Below, one piece after another: positions 6,231 through 8,219 of a stretch of DNA of 8,219 bases. Origin of the DNA: Deltaproteobacteria bacterium RIFCSPHIGHO2_12_FULL_43_9 (lineage in GTDB: Bacteria; Bdellovibrionota; O2-12-FULL-43-9); the NCBI GenBank assembly GCA_001798265.1, contig MGRR01000072.1, positions 852 through 9,070 of the forward strand, read 5' to 3'. The position numbers and the translations under genes were made by a program. The notes beneath the pieces were generated by a model, which saw only the letters and a program-made list of their open reading frames with translations, did not search any database and was not told the DNA's origin. Each line of letters starts with the position of its first letter. The first letter of the stretch is position 1.

Positions 6231-7084
6231 AAATCGGACCTTACGAAATTCACGTAGTTGAAAACGGGCTATTCGGTCTTGATGGCGGCGCCATGTTTGG
6301 AATCATCCCCAAGGTTCTCTGGGAGAGAAGGATTCCGTCTGACCCAAAAAACAGGATCCCACTAAGTACCCGCTCGCTTCTCCTGATTAGCAAAAATGAA
6401 AAGATTATTGTCGAAACGGGGATTGGGACATCATTTTCCAAAAAAGAGGGTGATATATACGCCATAGACCACTCAAAATATTCTACAGAAAAATCGCTCT
6501 CAAACCTTGGCTTCAAACGCGAAGAGATAACCCATGTCTTTTTAACCCATCTCCATTTCGATCATGTCGGTGGCGCGACATATAAAGACAAAGATAATAT
6601 CCCACAGCTCACCTTTCCCAACGCGAAATATCTTGTCCAGAAAAAGCAGTGGGAATGGGCGCTAAATCCCACGGATAAAGATAAAGTAAGTTTTGAGCCT
6701 TCACTCTTTACGCCACTTCAGGAATACAACGTACTGGAATTACTGGATGGAGAGGGAAAATGGCTAGATTCCCTGGAAATTTTCATCGTAAACGGACACA
6801 CGGAGGCGCAACAGATGCTCTACCTCGCCGATGGAGAGCAATCCCTCCTCTTCTGCGGCGATTTAATACCAACCTCCGCACACATCGGCTACCCCTGGAT
6901 CATGGGCTATGACAACCAGCCACTTGTCACGCTGAAAGAGAAAAAATATTGGATCCCCAGAATCTTTGAAGAGAAGGGAATCCTCTTTTTCGGACACGAT
7001 CCCAAAGTCGCCTATGGCACCCTGGAAAAAGAACCTAATGGCAAATTTAAATTAAATACGATACGATCCTCCGAAGTAGTCTGA
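6227..7084 (+). CDS. Metallo-beta-lactamase-fold hydrolase, YtnP/lactonase-like
   Basis: A cytoplasmic (no signal peptide) dinuclear-metal hydrolase of 285 residues. The metal site is complete: THLHFDH supplies H108, H110, D112 and H113; NGHTEAQ supplies H191; CGDLIPT supplies D212; and FFGHDP supplies H257. The N-terminal block LDGGAMFGIIPKVLW is characteristic of the subgroup that includes Bacillus YtnP, a protein reported to degrade N-acyl-homoserine lactone signals. The later PTSAHIGYPWIMGYDNQP block also fits it. A lactone or ester hydrolase is therefore likely, but the natural substrate is open, and quorum quenching should not be assumed. The ATG lies within ATGA shared with the stop of the solute-binding protein and has no ribosome site of its own, which points to translational coupling. 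This tight pairing suggests that the hydrolase acts on, or downstream of, what the binding protein captures; that link is inference. Confidence 0.92.
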   Translation: MKIGPYEIHVVENGLFGLDGGAMFGIIPKVLWERRIPSDPKNRIPLSTRSLLLISKNEKIIVETGIGTSFSKKEGDIYAIDHSKYSTEKSLSNLGFKREEITHVFLTHLHFDHVGGATYKDKDNIPQLTFPNAKYLVQKKQWEWALNPTDKDKVSFEPSLFTPLQEYNVLELLDGEGKWLDSLEIFIVNGHTEAQQMLYLADGEQSLLFCGDLIPTSAHIGYPWIMGYDNQPLVTLKEKKYWIPRIFEEKGILFFGHDPKVAYGTLEKEPNGKFKLNTIRSSEVV

Positions 7085-7101
7085 CGTCGACCCTTCAACA
7101 T

Positions 7102-7106
7102 GGTGG
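7102..7106 (+). promoter_or_regulatory. Shine-Dalgarno-like GGTGG before the peptidase gene
   Basis: GGTGG lies six bases before the ATG at 7113. It favours that start over the out-of-frame ATG at 7100, which overlaps it. It is the clearest ribosome site among the plus-strand genes. Confidence 0.45.
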
Positions 7107-7112
7107 CGCAAC

Positions 7113-8219
7113 ATGCTTCGAGCAATCATATCAGTGCTGCTTTTATTGACATTTCAATCACACACAACTTTCGCGGCGGATGGAGACATAGATACATGGC
7201 TCGAAGGCGGAGCCCTGCTTAATCAGCTCAATCTGCAAGAAACCCTCTCAAATGAAGAGTTCATTTTCGGCCGTTCCGAAAGAACATCCGCCCCCGAAAT
7301 TAAGATAAAAATTACAATTGATCACAGAGGGCAAATAGTCGGCGGGGAAAATATCAAGATAACAGTGTTAGAAAACAATCAAGTTATAACCGAGGCATTT
7401 ACAGATCAAAATGGTGAGCTCGTAATTCCACTGCAATCAAATGATAAATCATTAAAGATTTTCGCATCCCTGGATAACCAGTGGTGGTCAATAACCCCAA
7501 CTAATGCTCCATACCGGATTGAAATTGGCGAACTCGGTCCTGATGATATCGGAGCCAACATTACACTTCACGTAGATAACCAAAACCAACTCCATCAGGC
7601 ATTCTCAATCCACCAGGTTGCAACACTGCAATTAAAATTCCTAACTACCAACCTAATTGATCTGAATTGGTGGAAGAAACTAACCATTCACTGGCCGGCG
7701 GATGGTGATTACTACTCATATAACGGCAATGTTTACATTACTAATGGAGGCTACTGGGATGTTGTGGGGCATGAACTTGGTCACGCAATCTACGATTTCG
7801 CATCAAAAGGCTCATTCGGTGGCGGTCAACACAGAATCGATGAATGTTATGGACAAACCCTGGCCTTTTCTGAAGGCTGGGCCTCGTTTTTCTCAGCCAC
7901 CACACAGATAAACTCAGATGATCCAGATGCGAAGTTCGAATTCATGGTCCCAAGACGCGCCCCTCTCGGAATCGAACACGTACCAGACGACGTTTGTCGC
8001 GGAGATACGAATGAATGGAGGGTCTACGCAAGCCTTTGGGACTTATACGATGGATACACCGGGGATGATGACAACTTCCAGATGCCATTTATAATTCAAT
8101 GGCTGGCCATGCAGGGTCCGAATCAAATGAGAGGAATCCGGGACTTCATTGAAGGAAACCTATTTAAGAATTTCGACATAACAGAGAAAGAAGAGATCTT
8201 AAGAGTATTAAGAGAAAAT
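7113..8219 (+). CDS. Secreted HEXXH zinc metallopeptidase-like protein (3' end outside window)
   Basis: An open frame of 369 codons runs to the window edge without a stop, so the C-terminus is missing. Residues 1-22 are a signal peptide (LRAIISVLLLLTF, cut after FAA). Residues about 62-110 look like a small beta-sandwich domain of the carboxypeptidase-regulatory or Ig-like kind (IVGGENIKITV, TDQNGELVIP). The catalytic region has GHELGHA, with zinc ligands H220 and H224 and base E221, and SEGWASFF, with E254 as the probable third ligand 30 residues on. This is the gluzincin arrangement. A further conserved-looking block is NEWRVYASLWDLYDG (300-314). The substrate is unknown, and I do not recognise a named peptidase family; a secreted or periplasmic protease is the natural inference. 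Two cysteines, C245 and C295, follow the HEXXH and could form a disulfide. The gene starts 28 bp after the hydrolase stop, on the same strand and without a visible promoter, so it is probably the third gene of that unit. Further domains may follow beyond the window. Confidence 0.82.
   Translation, partial: MLRAIISVLLLLTFQSHTTFAADGDIDTWLEGGALLNQLNLQETLSNEEFIFGRSERTSAPEIKIKITIDHRGQIVGGENIKITVLENNQVITEAFTDQNGELVIPLQSNDKSLKIFASLDNQWWSITPTNAPYRIEIGELGPDDIGANITLHVDNQNQLHQAFSIHQVATLQLKFLTTNLIDLNWWKKLTIHWPADGDYYSYNGNVYITNGGYWDVVGHELGHAIYDFASKGSFGGGQHRIDECYGQTLAFSEGWASFFSATTQINSDDPDAKFEFMVPRRAPLGIEHVPDDVCRGDTNEWRVYASLWDLYDGYTGDDDNFQMPFIIQWLAMQGPNQMRGIRDFIEGNLFKNFDITEKEEILRVLREN

Noticed and set aside
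6227..7084. Beta-lactamase or glyoxalase II function
   Set aside because: There is no signal peptide, and the LDGGAMFGIIPKVLW and PTSAHIGYPWIMGYD blocks point to the YtnP-like lactonase subgroup instead.
7702..7911. 69-codon plus-strand reading frame within the peptidase-like gene
   Set aside because: It is in another frame across the HEXXH region, where the longer frame carries the signal peptide, zinc motif and SEGWA motif.

Overview
The window looks like a stretch of chromosome from a Gram-negative-type bacterium, probably an uncultivated lineage. The evidence is a type II lipoprotein signal, secreted proteins, and an alpha-oxoamine synthase of the serine palmitoyltransferase-like type. 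Base composition is moderate, with AT-rich intergenic DNA. No RNA gene, transposase, phage gene or CRISPR array is visible, and I cannot name a phylum from this sequence alone. Coding density is high: no gene-free stretch exceeds about 140 bases.

Left end (1-97): three perfect copies of a 21-bp unit and a decaying fourth, just downstream of the malic enzyme gene. Read on the minus strand, they resemble the GTCATCCTGAGCGAAGC / GTCATTGCGAGCGA class of dispersed intergenic repeats.

Minus strand (98-3578): two housekeeping-type metabolic genes transcribed leftward. The first is a PLP-dependent alpha-oxoamine synthase, closest by motif to bacterial serine palmitoyltransferases. The second, 22 bp downstream, is a full-length malic enzyme with a C-terminal phosphotransacetylase-like domain (MaeB type).

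Divergent spacer (3579-3717): a good sigma70-type promoter reads left, an extended -10 reads right, and a short perfect dyad lies between them.

Plus strand (3718-8219): four genes, three of them predicted to be exported. They are a signal-peptide protein built of three fibronectin type III-like repeats; a lipoprotein solute-binding protein of the oligopeptide (family 5) type; a cytoplasmic metallo-beta-lactamase-fold hydrolase of the YtnP-like lactonase type, whose ATG overlaps the previous stop by 4 bp; and a secreted HEXXH zinc metallopeptidase-like protein cut by the right edge of the window. The last three probably form one transcription unit from a promoter at 4633-4660. A plausible but unproven reading is a small module for extracellular proteolysis or ligand capture, with intracellular hydrolysis of a lactone or ester. 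The first two plus-strand genes lack a Shine-Dalgarno site and have a -10-like hexamer 6-7 bp before the ATG, which suggests leaderless mRNAs.
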